Notes under the pieces: generated by a model | The model's database searches: none | What the model was told of the DNA's origin: nothing | The model's input: only the letters and a program-made list of their open reading frames with translations | Program-made: the position numbers and the translations under genes | Assembly: GCA_937907425.1 (NCBI GenBank) | Contig: CALCIE010000006.1 | Span: 1 to 64,000 of the forward strand | DNA length: 64,000 nucleotides | Source: ZC4RG42 sp003242425 | GTDB taxonomy: Bacteria > Pseudomonadota > Gammaproteobacteria > Burkholderiales > SG8-39 | Direction of reading: 5' to 3' | Part shown: piece after piece, positions 50,344-60,183 of the stretch | Numbering within the stretch: position 1 is the stretch's first letter | Layout of the letters: each line of letters starts with the position of its first letter

Positions 50344-52794
50344 CTAACCCATGTTCCCCGGCCAGCGCCATTCGCGTATCTCCGGCATGTCTTCGCCGTG
50401 CTCGCTGATGTAACGGCGATGTTCGATCAGCTTGTCGCGGATCGCCTGCTTGACGTAGGCCGCGCGTGCGCGCAAGGACGGCACGTAGTCGATCACAGCC
50501 GAGACCAGGCTGAAGCGGTCGATCTCGTTCAGCACCGCCATGTCGAACGGCGTGGTGGTGGTGCCTTTCTCCTTGTAGCCGCGCACGTGCAGGTTGTCGT
50601 GGTTGGTGCGGCGGTAGGTCAGCCGGTGGATCAGCCACGGATAGCCGTGGAAGGCGAAGATGATCGGCTTGTCGGTGGTGAACAGCGTGTCGAAATCGCG
50701 GTCGCTCAAGCCGTGCGGATGCTCTTCGCGCGGCTGCAGCTTCATCAGATCCACCACGTTGACGACGCGGATCCTGAGATCGGGGAAGTACTGCCGCAGC
50801 AGGGTCACGGCCGCCAGCGTCTCGATGGTCGGCACGTCGCCGCAGCAGGCCATCACCACGTCGGGTTCGCCGTCGTGGTCGTTCGAGGCCCACTCCCAGA
50901 TGCCGATGCCCGCCGCGCAGTGCTTGATCGCCGCGTCCATCGACAACCACTGCGGCTGCGGCTGCTTGCCGGCGATGATGACGTTCACCTTGTCGCGGCT
51001 CTGCAGGCACTGGTCGGTGACGCAGAGCAGCGTGTTGGCATCCGGCGGCAGGTAGACGCGGATGACCTCCGCCTCCTTGTTCACCACCACGTCGATGAAA
51101 CCGGGATCCTGATGCGAGAAACCGTTGTGGTCCTGCCGCCAGACGTGCGAGCTCAGCAGGATGTTGAGCGAGGCGATGGAATGGCGCCAGGGGATGCTGC
51201 GGCACACGGCGAGCCACTTGGCGTACTGGTTGAACATCGAATCCACGATGTGGATGAACGCCTCGTAGCAGGAGAAGAAGCCGTGCCGCCCGGTGAGGAG
51301 GTAGCCCTCCAGCCAGCCCTGGCAGAGATGCTCCGACAGCACTTCCATCGCCCGGCCGTCGGGCGAGACGTGCTCGTCGTTGGCGTGGATGATGCCGGTG
51401 AAGCAGCGGTCGGTGACTTCCAGCACCGCGCCCCAGCGGTTCGAGGCGAGTTCGTCCGGGCTGAAGACGCGGAAGTTGCGGCTTGCCAGATTGAGCCGCA
51501 TGACGTCGCGCAGATACTCGCCCTGCACCTTGGTGGCTTCGGCGAGGATCGCGCCCGGCCGTTCGACTTCGACCGCGTAACGCTCGAAGTCCGGCAGACG
51601 CAGATCGCGCAACAGCAGGCCGCCGTTCGCGTAGGGCGTCGCCCCCATGCGTTTGGTGCCGCGCGGGGCGAGCGCGCGCAGTTCCTCTCGCAGGCGCCCG
51701 TGTTCGTCGAACAGTTCCTCGGGCCGGTAGCTCTTCATCCAGCGTTCGAGCTCGGCCACGCGCTCCGGATGTTCGTCCAGATCCGCCAGCGGCACCTGGT
51801 GCGAACGGAAGCTGCCTTCCACCGGGCGGTCGTCGATCCGCTTGGGCCCGGTCCAGCCCTTGGGCGAAACGAGCACGATCATCGGCCAGCGCGGCCGCTC
51901 GAAGGGCCGGCCTTCGCGGGCCGCGCTGCGCGCCGCCTGCTGGATGGCACGGATCTCGGCCATGACGCGATCGAGCGTATCGGCCATGGCGCGGTGCGCG
52001 GCCATCACGTCGTCGGGATTCACGTCGACGAAATAGGGCTTGTGACCGTAGCCGGTCAGCAGCGCTTCCAGCTCCTCGCGCGGAATGCGCGCCAGCACGC
52101 AAGGGTTGGCGATCTTGTAGCCGTTCAGGTGCAGGATCGGCAGCACGGCGCCGTCGCGCGCCGGGTTGAGGAATTTGTTCGAATGCCAGCTCGCCGCGAG
52201 CGGACCGGTCTCCGCTTCACCGTCGCCGATCACGCAGGCCACCACCAGGTCGGGGTTGTCGAAGGCGGCGCCGTAGGCGTGCACCAGCGCATAACCGAGT
52301 TCGCCGCCTTCGTGGATCGAGCCCGGCGTCTCCGCCGCGGTATGGCTCGGCACCCCGCCCGGAAAGGAGAACTGCTTGAACAGCCGCCGCATGCCCTCCT
52401 CGTCCTGCGAGATCTCGGGATAGAGCTCGCTGTAAGTGCCTTCCAGATAGGTCTGCGCGACGAGCGCCGGCCCGCCGTGCCCCGGGCCGGTGACGAACAG
52501 CATGTCCACGTCCTGCTCGCGGATGACGCGGTTGAGATGCGTATAGATGAAGTTCAGGCCCGGCGTGGTGCCCCAGTGACCGAGCAGACGCGGTTTGATG
52601 TGCTCGCGCTTGAGGGGCTCGCGCAGCAGCGGATTGTCGTAGAGGTAGATCTGGCCGACCGAAAGATAGTTGGCGGCGCGCCAATAGGCGTCCATCCTGC
52701 GCAGTTCCTCCTCGCGCACGGCGCGGGTTGCGCTGTCGGCCTGCGCGCCGCGTGCCTGCGGCGCGCGCTGCGTGAGCTGTTCGGTGTCGCTCAT
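50344..52794 (-). CDS. xfp: Xylulose-5-phosphate/fructose-6-phosphate phosphoketolase
   Basis: This thiamine-diphosphate enzyme splits xylulose-5-P or fructose-6-P with phosphate into acetyl-phosphate and a smaller sugar phosphate. The 816-residue length is typical. Landmarks are SVGQIYLYDNPLLREPL, GHWGTTPGLNFIYTHLNRV, TGPGHGGPALVAQTYLEGTY, the diphosphate site VIGDGEAETGPLAASWHSNK and NGYKIANPC. YRRTNHDNLHVRGYKEKGTT lies near the end. I use the ATG at 52794; a GTG four codons upstream is possible. No acetate kinase or phosphotransacetylase gene is in the window to use the acetyl-phosphate. Confidence 0.96.
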   Translation of the reverse strand: MSDTEQLTQRAPQARGAQADSATRAVREEELRRMDAYWRAANYLSVGQIYLYDNPLLREPLKREHIKPRLLGHWGTTPGLNFIYTHLNRVIREQDVDMLFVTGPGHGGPALVAQTYLEGTYSELYPEISQDEEGMRRLFKQFSFPGGVPSHTAAETPGSIHEGGELGYALVHAYGAAFDNPDLVVACVIGDGEAETGPLAASWHSNKFLNPARDGAVLPILHLNGYKIANPCVLARIPREELEALLTGYGHKPYFVDVNPDDVMAAHRAMADTLDRVMAEIRAIQQAARSAAREGRPFERPRWPMIVLVSPKGWTGPKRIDDRPVEGSFRSHQVPLADLDEHPERVAELERWMKSYRPEELFDEHGRLREELRALAPRGTKRMGATPYANGGLLLRDLRLPDFERYAVEVERPGAILAEATKVQGEYLRDVMRLNLASRNFRVFSPDELASNRWGAVLEVTDRCFTGIIHANDEHVSPDGRAMEVLSEHLCQGWLEGYLLTGRHGFFSCYEAFIHIVDSMFNQYAKWLAVCRSIPWRHSIASLNILLSSHVWRQDHNGFSHQDPGFIDVVVNKEAEVIRVYLPPDANTLLCVTDQCLQSRDKVNVIIAGKQPQPQWLSMDAAIKHCAAGIGIWEWASNDHDGEPDVVMACCGDVPTIETLAAVTLLRQYFPDLRIRVVNVVDLMKLQPREEHPHGLSDRDFDTLFTTDKPIIFAFHGYPWLIHRLTYRRTNHDNLHVRGYKEKGTTTTPFDMAVLNEIDRFSLVSAVIDYVPSLRARAAYVKQAIRDKLIEHRRYISEHGEDMPEIREWRWPGNMG

Positions 52795-52816
52795 TCGTCC
52801 GTTCACCTCCAGACGC

Positions 52817-53335
52817 TCAGCCTCCAGGCGTTCCTACACGCGCAGCCTGCTCGATTTCGCGCAGGCGCGCTTTGATCTCTGCTTCGGCTCCCAGCCAGTC
52901 CTCGATTTCGTAACCGGCGTGGAAGCCGCGGCGCTCCGCACGGAAGTATGCCGCTTCGGCGATCATCCGGGACAGTTCCTGCGGCGAAACGGCGCCGCTC
53001 GGCCAGTGGATGGTGTGATCGTGCGGTTCCGCGACGAAGCGGGAATCGCCGCGCGTATCGTGCATCGCGACGGCGTGTCCGCTGCCCCATCCGCGCGGCA
53101 CGGGCGAGACGGTGTCGCCTGCTGAAGTGCCGTCGCCCGCGTAGACGCGGCCGGTATCGGCACCGATTGCGCGATCACCTTGCGCGGCCTGATCCGGTCC
53201 GGATACGGCGGCGTCGCTCGCCGCCTCGGTCGATGACAGACGGCCATCGGTTTCGGCGGCGGACGATGCCGAAGCGTCCGAACGCGTTTTCTCGGCGGGC
53301 TTCGGCGATTGGGAAGGATTCCGGGGTTCGGCCAT
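52817..53335 (-). CDS. DUF2934-domain protein
   Basis: The first 110 of 172 residues are low-complexity and polar (Ser, Ala, Asp, Glu, Thr rich), probably disordered. The end is a short DUF2934 helix pair (IAEAAYFRAERRGFHAGYEI, EDWLGAEAEIKARLREIEQ). This domain is common in proteobacterial proteins of unknown role. It is encoded between glk and xfp with gaps of 36 and 22 bases, so it is almost certainly co-expressed with the carbon-storage enzymes. Confidence 0.8.
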   Translation of the reverse strand: MAEPRNPSQSPKPAEKTRSDASASSAAETDGRLSSTEAASDAAVSGPDQAAQGDRAIGADTGRVYAGDGTSAGDTVSPVPRGWGSGHAVAMHDTRGDSRFVAEPHDHTIHWPSGAVSPQELSRMIAEAAYFRAERRGFHAGYEIEDWLGAEAEIKARLREIEQAARVGTPGG

Positions 53336-53371
53336 GGTCTGCTACTCCTGTCTTGTCGAGGTGCAAGGGTG

Positions 53372-54328
53372 CTACGTTGCCACGTCCCGCACCGCGGCGA
53401 GCGCCGCACCGAGTAGCGCGACCTGTTCGTTCAACACCACATGGATCGGAATGCGTTCGACGATGCCGCTGAAGCTGCCCTTGCTGTTGAAGGCGGTAAG
53501 CAAGCGGCTTGCCTGTCGCGGCTTGAGTACTTTGGGCGCGATGCCGCCGGCAAGGAAGACGCCGCCGTAGGCGAGCACGGCGAGCGCATGATCGCCGGCC
53601 ACCGCGCCGAAACAGGACGCGAAGATTTCCAATGCCTCGAGCGCAACGCTGTCCTCATGTTCCAGCGCCAGCGCGGAAACTTCCGCCGGAGGGATGTCCG
53701 GGGAGCCGCCTAGAAAGGCGTAAATGCGCGCGATGCCAGCACCCGAGACCACGTGCTCGGCCTCGACACGGCCCAGCCGTTCGTGGAGGTAGCGCCACAG
53801 CTCCAGTTGCCGCAAATCGGCGGGCGCAAAGCCCGCGTGACCGCCTTCGCTGGGAACCACGCGGTAACAGCCGCCTTCCCAAAGGCGATAGGCGACGCCC
53901 AGACCCGTGCCCGCACCGAGCACGACTTGCGGCGCGCGCGGGCGGAATTCGCCGCGCTGCAGGGTGAGCACGTCCGGCTCACCCAGCACTTCCACGCCGT
54001 ATGCGGTGGCCTCGAAATCGTTCATCAGCCGCACCGGAGCGCCGTCCAGGATGGCCGAGCAGACCGCGGCGTCGATGAGCCAGGGCCGGTTGGTCAGACG
54101 CACGCGCTCGCCTTCGCGCGGCCCCGCCACGCCGAATGCCGCATAGCGGATCTCGCGTCCCGCGGCGTGTTCGGCGACGAAGCGGCGCAAAATGGCGTCG
54201 AAATCGCCGTATTCGTCGTTCGCATAGCGCTCGACGTGCAGCATGCGCACGCCTTCGTCCTGCGGTTCGGCCAGGGCAACATAGGTCTTGGTCCCGCCGA
54301 TGTCGGCGGCCAGCACGGCGTTTCTCAT
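53372..54328 (-). CDS. glk: Glucokinase
   Basis: It phosphorylates glucose to glucose-6-phosphate with ATP. The 318-residue protein matches the proteobacterial Glk family: ADIGGTKTYVALAEP for phosphate binding, YAAFGVAGPREGERVRLTNR, LMNDFEATAYGVEVL with the catalytic Asp, VVLGAGTGLGVAYRLW, and PSEGGHAGFAP. It would recover glucose released from the storage glucan. It is the first gene of the minus-strand unit and is divergent from glgA with 74 bases between the starts. Confidence 0.95.
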   Translation of the reverse strand: MRNAVLAADIGGTKTYVALAEPQDEGVRMLHVERYANDEYGDFDAILRRFVAEHAAGREIRYAAFGVAGPREGERVRLTNRPWLIDAAVCSAILDGAPVRLMNDFEATAYGVEVLGEPDVLTLQRGEFRPRAPQVVLGAGTGLGVAYRLWEGGCYRVVPSEGGHAGFAPADLRQLELWRYLHERLGRVEAEHVVSGAGIARIYAFLGGSPDIPPAEVSALALEHEDSVALEALEIFASCFGAVAGDHALAVLAYGGVFLAGGIAPKVLKPRQASRLLTAFNSKGSFSGIVERIPIHVVLNEQVALLGAALAAVRDVAT

Positions 54329-54402
54329 GTTGTCGTACCGAAAAGCCTGACGAGGACTGCTATGCTACGCCCGCAGGCCCCTTCGATCTTGATTTTCGCC
54401 AA

Positions 54403-55866
54403 ATGAGCACCTTACGCGTCCTCTACGTCACGCCCGAATGCACCCCCTGGGTCAAAACCGGCGGCCTGGGGGATGTTTCGGCCGCGCTGCCGCCCGAGCT
54501 CGCCAGGCTGGGTTGCGAGGTCGCGCTGCTGATCCCCGCGTATCGGGCCATGCAGGCGCTGACGGCAGGCGCGTCGCCGGTCGCCGAAGTGCCTGCGCAC
54601 GGAGAGCTGCCCGCCTGCCGTGTGCTGCAAACACGGCTCAAAAACGGCGTGCGGCTGCTGCTGCTCGACGCGCCGGCGCTGTACGACCGCGAGGCGGGCC
54701 CCTATCTGGACGCGACCGGACGCGACTGGCCCGACAATGCACTGCGCTTCGGTGCGCTTTCGCACGCGGCCGCGCACCTTTGCCGCGCCGGGCTCGCCGA
54801 CGGATGGCTGCCGCAGGTGCTGCATTGTCACGACTGGCCGGCGGCGCTCGCGCCTGTTTACCTGCGTTACGGCCCGCCGGCGGAAGTCGCGAGCATCGTC
54901 ACCATCCACAACCTCGCTTTCCAGGGCATCTTCCCCGCGCAGACCCTGCACGCGCTCGGCCTGCCCGAGTCGAGCTTCACGCTCGACGGCGTCGAATACT
55001 GGGGGCAAGTGTCGTTCCTCAAGGGCGGGCTCGCCTGCGCCGACGCCATCACCGCCGTGAGTCCGAACTACGCGCGCGAAATCCAGGACAAGGAGCTGGG
55101 CTTCGGGCTGGACGGCCTGCTCCACGCGCGGCGCGCCGTGCTATACGGCATCCTCAACGGCATCGACATACAGACGTGGAACCCGGCCGACGATCCGCTC
55201 ATCGCCGCGCCTTACGACAGCGACCGTCTGGAAGCGAAAGCCCTCAACAAACTCGCGCTGCAGAAAAGGCTCGGGCTGCCGCAGGACGAAGCGGTGCCGC
55301 TGCTCGGCAGCGTCGGCCGCATCACGCTGCAAAAGGGCTTCGACCTCATCGCCGAGGTCGCCGAAACCCTCGTCCACGGCGGCACGCCGGTGCAGTTCGC
55401 GCTGCTCGGTTCGGGCTCGCTGGAGCTGGAGAACAGGCTGCTCGCGCTGCAGGCCGCGCATCCGCGCGCGATCGGCTTGAAGATCGGTTTCGACGAGAAG
55501 CTCGCGCATCTCATCGAAGCCGGCGCCGACATGTTCCTCATGCCTTCGCGCTTCGAGCCCTGCGGGCTGAATCAGATGTACAGCCAGCGCTACGGCACGC
55601 CGCCCGTCGCCAATGCCACCGGCGGGCTGGTGGACACCATCGAGGACTACGACGGCACCCCGGAAAGCGCGGCGCATGCCACCGGCTTCCTGTTCCGCGA
55701 AGCGAGCCCCGAAGCCTTCCTCGCCGCGGTACGCCGCGCGCTCGACTGCTATGCCGACAAGAAACTGTGGCGGCAGCTGTGCCGCAACGGCATGGCGAAA
55801 GACTTCAGCTGGGAGAACAGCGCGCGCCGCTACGTCGAACTCTATCGTTCGCTGATCGCGAAGTAA
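54403..55866 (+). CDS. glgA: Glycogen synthase (ADP-glucose dependent)
   Basis: The 487-residue GT5 enzyme adds glucose from ADP-glucose to an alpha-1,4-glucan. Key motifs are the N-terminal PECTPWVKTGGLGDVSAALP (the KTGGL ADP-glucose site), LHCHDWPAALAPVYLRY, IVTIHNLAFQGIFPAQTL, GILNGIDIQTWNPADDP, and MFLMPSRFEPCGLNQMYSQR. The start is the ATG at 54403. It shares a divergent promoter region with glk and ends 12 bases before the convergent glgP. Confidence 0.97.
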   Translation: MSTLRVLYVTPECTPWVKTGGLGDVSAALPPELARLGCEVALLIPAYRAMQALTAGASPVAEVPAHGELPACRVLQTRLKNGVRLLLLDAPALYDREAGPYLDATGRDWPDNALRFGALSHAAAHLCRAGLADGWLPQVLHCHDWPAALAPVYLRYGPPAEVASIVTIHNLAFQGIFPAQTLHALGLPESSFTLDGVEYWGQVSFLKGGLACADAITAVSPNYAREIQDKELGFGLDGLLHARRAVLYGILNGIDIQTWNPADDPLIAAPYDSDRLEAKALNKLALQKRLGLPQDEAVPLLGSVGRITLQKGFDLIAEVAETLVHGGTPVQFALLGSGSLELENRLLALQAAHPRAIGLKIGFDEKLAHLIEAGADMFLMPSRFEPCGLNQMYSQRYGTPPVANATGGLVDTIEDYDGTPESAAHATGFLFREASPEAFLAAVRRALDCYADKKLWRQLCRNGMAKDFSWENSARRYVELYRSLIAK

Positions 55867-55878
55867 GCGCCGCGCACC

Positions 55879-58431
55879 TCAGACCCAGAGCATCAGGCCG
55901 AGCTCGAAGGGGTGCGTGAGCAGCTCGTGCGCGGGATAGACGCGGATGCGGTAGTCCAGCCGGCCGCAGAGCTCCGGCTCCAGTTCCAGCACGAAGCGAT
56001 GTTCGCCGGCTTCGGTACGCGTGCCGTCGGCGGCGAAGGCGTAGACGCGCCGGTCCCCGCCGTCGCGCAGTCCGCGCGTGAGCACCGCTTCCACGGCCAC
56101 GTCGCCCGGCGACAGCGTGTCGAGATTCACCGCGACTTCGATGCGCACCGATTCGCCGAAACGGATGCGCCGTTTCGGCGTGTCGAGGCGGCGGATGGTG
56201 ACGTTCGGCCAGGCGGCGCGCACTTTCGTCTTCCATTGCGCGACGGTGCGCGCATTGGCGTAACCGCCTTCGGCGTATTTGCGTCCCGCCTGCGAGGCCG
56301 GCAGATAGAACTTGGAAATGTATTCGTTGATCATGCGGTGGGCGTTGAAGCGCGGCAGGATGGTGGCCATGGAGCGCTTCGACATCCGCACCCACTCCGG
56401 CGAATAGCCCATGTCGCCGCGGTTGTAGTACATGGGGATGACGCGGTCCTGGAGGATTTCGTACAGGTCGCGCGCCTCTTCCTGGTCGCGGCGCTGCTGG
56501 TCCAGCGCGGGCGAGGCGGGCTTGATCGCCCAGCCGTTGTCGCCCGTGTAGCCCTCGCCCCACCAGCCGTCGAGGATGGAGAGGTTGATGACGCCGTTCA
56601 TGCCGGCTTTCATGCCCGAGGTACCGGACGCCTCCAGCGGATAGATCGGGTTGTTGAGCCACACGTCGACGCCCGTGGTCAGCCGCCGCCCCAGGCGCAT
56701 GTCGTAGCCTTCAAGCAGCAAGATGTGGCCCTCGAACTCCGGCATGCGCGACACGCGCGCGACCTCGCGGATCAGGTCCTGGCCCGGCACGTCGGCCGGA
56801 TGCGCCTTGCCGGCGAAGATGAACAGCACCGGACGTTCGGGGTCGGAAATGATCTTGTGCAGCAGCTCCAGGTCGTTGAACAGCAGCGTGGCGCGCTTGT
56901 AGGTGGCGAAACGCCGACCGAAGCCGATGGTGAGCACGTTGGGCGATTCGGGATCGACCAGGCGCAGCAGCCGGTCCAGATGCGCTTCGCTGCCGTGATT
57001 GCGGAAGTGCTGGATGCGGATGCGGTGGCGCACCAGGTGCAGCATCTGCGCCTTGAGATGCTGGCGCGTGCTCCAGTAGATGTGGTCCGGAATGGCCATC
57101 AGCCGTTCCCACATCTCCGCGTCGCTGTGGCGCGTCCCCCAGTCGAAAGCCATAAAACGCTCGAAGATCGGGCCCCATTCAGGTGCGATGAACGTGGGCG
57201 CGTGCACGCCGTTGGTGACGTAGGTAACCGGGTTCTCCTCCGGCGGCACCTGCGGCCATAGCTCCTGCAGCATCTCCGAGCTCACGCGGCCGTGGATGCG
57301 CGACACCCCGTTGTGATAGCGCGAGCCGCGCACGGCCAGCGCGGTCATGTTGAAGTCAGGATTGAACGAAGTGCGGCCGAGCGCGAGCAGCTGCTCCGGC
57401 GCGAGGCCGAGCTCTTCACAGTAGTGCTGGAAGTACTGCGCGATCATTTCCTCGGCGAAATGATCGTGACCGGCCGCGACCGGCGTATGCGTGGTGAACA
57501 CGGTGTTGACCGCGACCGCCTCGAGCGCGGTGGCGAAGTCCAGCCCATGGCGCATGGCGACGCGGATGCGCTCCAGGACCAGAAACGCGGCATGCCCTTC
57601 GTTGATGTGCCACACGGTCGGCTTCAGCCCCAGCGCCGTGAGCGCGCGCACGCCGCCCACGCCGAGCACGATCTCCTGCTCGATGCGGGTGGTACGGTCG
57701 CCGCCGTAGAGATGATGGGCGATGTCGCGATCGCGTTCGCTGTTGGCTTCGATGTCCGTGTCGAGCAGATAGATCCTGACGTGGCCGACCCGGGCCTCCC
57801 ATACCTGCGCATGGACGACGCGTCCCGGCAGCTCGACCTGGATGCGCAGGGGCTCGCCGTTCTCCTGCGTCACCGCCGTGATCGGCAGATCGTCGAAATC
57901 GGAATCCTGGTAGTGCGGCTGCTGATTGCCTTCGGCGTCGATGGTCTGCGAGAAATAGCCTTGACGATAGAGCAGGCCGACGCCGACGAAGGGCAGACGA
58001 ATGTCGCTTGCGGCCTTGCAATGATCGCCGGCGAGGATGCCGAGCCCGCCGGAATAGATCGGCAGGCTTTCGTGGAAGCCGAACTCGGCGCAGAAGTACG
58101 CGACCAGATCGTTCTGCCGCAACCACTCCGAGCCGTTGCGCCGCAGGGGTTCGGAGTGATAGCTGTCGTAGGCCGACAGCACGCGGTTGAAGGCGCTGAG
58201 GAAAGCCGGGTCGTCGGCGGCCTCGAACAGGCGCTGTTCGTCGACCCGCTTCAGCATCGCCTTGGGGCTGTGGCCCACCGCGTCCCAGAGTGCGGGATGC
58301 AGACGCGCAAACAAAGCGCGCGTGGCGCGGTCCCAGCTATACCAGAGGTTGTTGGCCAGTTCCTCCAGCCGCGCGAGCCGCGGCGGAATGTTGGGGTTGA
58401 CGTCGATGGTGTACTGGGTGGGGTGCGTCAT
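55879..58431 (-). CDS. glgP: Alpha-glucan (glycogen) phosphorylase
   Basis: It releases glucose-1-phosphate from the storage glucan. The 850-residue protein is the longer type with an N-terminal DUF3417 domain (NIPPRLARLEELANNLWYSW). The phosphorylase core has HINEGHAAFLVLERIRVAM, TTHTPVAAGHDHFAEEMI and RFATYKRATLLFNDLELL. The PLP region reads LEASGTSGMKAGMNGVINLS and GDNGWAIKP. It is transcribed from its own promoter, not with the glk unit. Confidence 0.95.
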   Translation of the reverse strand: MTHPTQYTIDVNPNIPPRLARLEELANNLWYSWDRATRALFARLHPALWDAVGHSPKAMLKRVDEQRLFEAADDPAFLSAFNRVLSAYDSYHSEPLRRNGSEWLRQNDLVAYFCAEFGFHESLPIYSGGLGILAGDHCKAASDIRLPFVGVGLLYRQGYFSQTIDAEGNQQPHYQDSDFDDLPITAVTQENGEPLRIQVELPGRVVHAQVWEARVGHVRIYLLDTDIEANSERDRDIAHHLYGGDRTTRIEQEIVLGVGGVRALTALGLKPTVWHINEGHAAFLVLERIRVAMRHGLDFATALEAVAVNTVFTTHTPVAAGHDHFAEEMIAQYFQHYCEELGLAPEQLLALGRTSFNPDFNMTALAVRGSRYHNGVSRIHGRVSSEMLQELWPQVPPEENPVTYVTNGVHAPTFIAPEWGPIFERFMAFDWGTRHSDAEMWERLMAIPDHIYWSTRQHLKAQMLHLVRHRIRIQHFRNHGSEAHLDRLLRLVDPESPNVLTIGFGRRFATYKRATLLFNDLELLHKIISDPERPVLFIFAGKAHPADVPGQDLIREVARVSRMPEFEGHILLLEGYDMRLGRRLTTGVDVWLNNPIYPLEASGTSGMKAGMNGVINLSILDGWWGEGYTGDNGWAIKPASPALDQQRRDQEEARDLYEILQDRVIPMYYNRGDMGYSPEWVRMSKRSMATILPRFNAHRMINEYISKFYLPASQAGRKYAEGGYANARTVAQWKTKVRAAWPNVTIRRLDTPKRRIRFGESVRIEVAVNLDTLSPGDVAVEAVLTRGLRDGGDRRVYAFAADGTRTEAGEHRFVLELEPELCGRLDYRIRVYPAHELLTHPFELGLMLWV

Positions 58432-58533
58432 CGTGCACGTCCTAGCAAGTGCTGTGCGAGGCCACCCGCATGATAACGGAACGCGGCAGACGCCTCGGAG
58501 ATGTAGGATAAACGCCGCCTACAGGAGCCCCGT

Positions 58534-60177
58534 ATGCGCGCCTCCCTCGCTTCAACCGCTCCGCCCGCGCCGCACAACCTGCCCGCGCCCCTCGTCGATA
58601 TCGATCTGTGGCGGACCGACCCGGTCCTGCGCGCCGCTGTCGCACGCGAAGGCGGCGGCTGGATCGAAGCTCGTGCCGAAGCGCTCGGCCGTTTCGTCGG
58701 CAGCGTCGAAATGCAGACGCTCGCCAGGGAGGCGAACGAACACGCGCCCGTCTTGCAGAACTACGACCGCAACGGCGAACGCATCGATCTGGTGCATTAC
58801 CACGCGGCCTATCACCGGCTCATGCAGGCGGCCTTCGGTGCCGGCCTGCATTCGCTCGCGTGGAAGGAAACGCGCACGGGCCGTTTCGTTGCGCGCGCGG
58901 CGCTCAACTACCTGTGGAACCAGGGCGAACAGGGCACCGCCTGCCCGGTGACCATGAGCTTCGCCGCGGTGCACGTGCTGCGCGGCGCGCCGGCGATCGC
59001 GGCGCACTGGGAGCCGAAGCTGCTGACCGACGATTACGATCCACGGCCGCTGCCCATGCAGGAGAAACGCGCTCTGACCGTCGGCATGGCGATGACCGAG
59101 AAACAGGGCGGCTCCGATCTGCGCGCCAACACGACGGTCGCCACGCCCGTGGACGGGGACGAGCACGTGCTGGAAGGCCACAAGTGGTTCTGCTCGGCGC
59201 CGATGAGCGACGGCTTTCTCACGCTCGCGCAGCGCGCCGAGGGGCCGACCTGCTTCTTCGTGCCGCGCGTCCTGCCCGACGGCAGGCGCAACTTCGCCCT
59301 CGTGCGCCTGAAGGACAAGCTCGGCAACCGCTCCAACGCCTCGGGCGAAATCGAATACCGCGGCACGCGCGCGTGGCGCGTCGGCGAGCCGGGCCGGGGC
59401 ATCGCGACGCTGATCGAGATGGCGCATCTCACGCGCTTCGACATCGTCGTCGCCGTCGCCGGCATGATGCGCGCGGCACTGGTGCAGGCGCTGCACCACA
59501 CACGCCATCGCCGCGCCTTCGGGGAGGCGCTCATCGACCAGCCGCTGATGCGCAACGTGCTCGCGGATCTCGCGCTCGAATGCGAGGCGGCGACGCTGCT
59601 CGCCTTCCGCCTCGCAGGCGCCTTCGACCGCACGCAGACGGATGAACGCGAGCAGCACTATGCGCGGCTCGTCACCCCGATCGCCAAGTACTGGCTGTGC
59701 AAACGGCTGCCGGTCTACATCGTCGAAGCCCTGGAGTGTTTCGGCGGCAACGGCTATGTGGAAGACTGGCCGATGGCGCGCCTGTACCGCGAAGCGCCTC
59801 TCAACGGCCTTTGGGAAGGCAGCGGCAACGTGATTTGCCTCGATGTACTGAGGGCGATCGCCAAAACGCCGCGAGCCCTCGAAGCCGTGTACGAGGAACT
59901 GGCGCCGCTGTCCGTCGCGCACGCGCCGCTTGCCAGGCATCTGGCACTGTTATGGGGCACATTGCGCAATCAGCCGGTCGCCCTGCGCGAGGCACGCCGG
60001 ATCACCGAAGGGCTCGCGCTCGCCCTGCAGGCCGCGTTGCTCGCGCGGCACGCGCCGCCGGAGACGGCCGAGGCCTTCATCGCCACGCGCCTGGACGGCG
60101 AAGGCGGCCGTGCTTTCGGCACGCTTCCCGAGCGCTTCGACTGCGGCGCCATCGTGGCGCGCGCCCTGGCGTGCTGA
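58534..60177 (+). CDS. aidB: AidB-like acyl-CoA dehydrogenase family protein
   Basis: The 547-residue protein has the acyl-CoA dehydrogenase fold. AidB hallmarks include NQGEQGTACPVTMSFA, MTEKQGGSDLRANTTVA, HKWFCSAPMSDGFLTLAQ and LECFGGNGYVEDWPMARLYR, ending LWEGSGNVICLDVLR. E. coli AidB binds FAD and DNA and belongs to the adaptive response to alkylation. The gene stands near oxyR and dps, but is transcribed alone from the ATG at 58534 after CAGGAG. It could instead be an ordinary acyl-CoA dehydrogenase; the end motifs favour AidB. Confidence 0.88.
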   Translation: MRASLASTAPPAPHNLPAPLVDIDLWRTDPVLRAAVAREGGGWIEARAEALGRFVGSVEMQTLAREANEHAPVLQNYDRNGERIDLVHYHAAYHRLMQAAFGAGLHSLAWKETRTGRFVARAALNYLWNQGEQGTACPVTMSFAAVHVLRGAPAIAAHWEPKLLTDDYDPRPLPMQEKRALTVGMAMTEKQGGSDLRANTTVATPVDGDEHVLEGHKWFCSAPMSDGFLTLAQRAEGPTCFFVPRVLPDGRRNFALVRLKDKLGNRSNASGEIEYRGTRAWRVGEPGRGIATLIEMAHLTRFDIVVAVAGMMRAALVQALHHTRHRRAFGEALIDQPLMRNVLADLALECEAATLLAFRLAGAFDRTQTDEREQHYARLVTPIAKYWLCKRLPVYIVEALECFGGNGYVEDWPMARLYREAPLNGLWEGSGNVICLDVLRAIAKTPRALEAVYEELAPLSVAHAPLARHLALLWGTLRNQPVALREARRITEGLALALQAALLARHAPPETAEAFIATRLDGEGGRAFGTLPERFDCGAIVARALAC

Positions 60178-60183
60178 ACGCGG

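Noticed and set aside
48967..52875. 1302-codon open frame on the plus strand across glgC and xfp
   Set aside because: It lies antisense to two clearly conserved enzymes. Its protein is His/Arg/Val/Ala-rich without domain structure, an effect of high GC at third positions.
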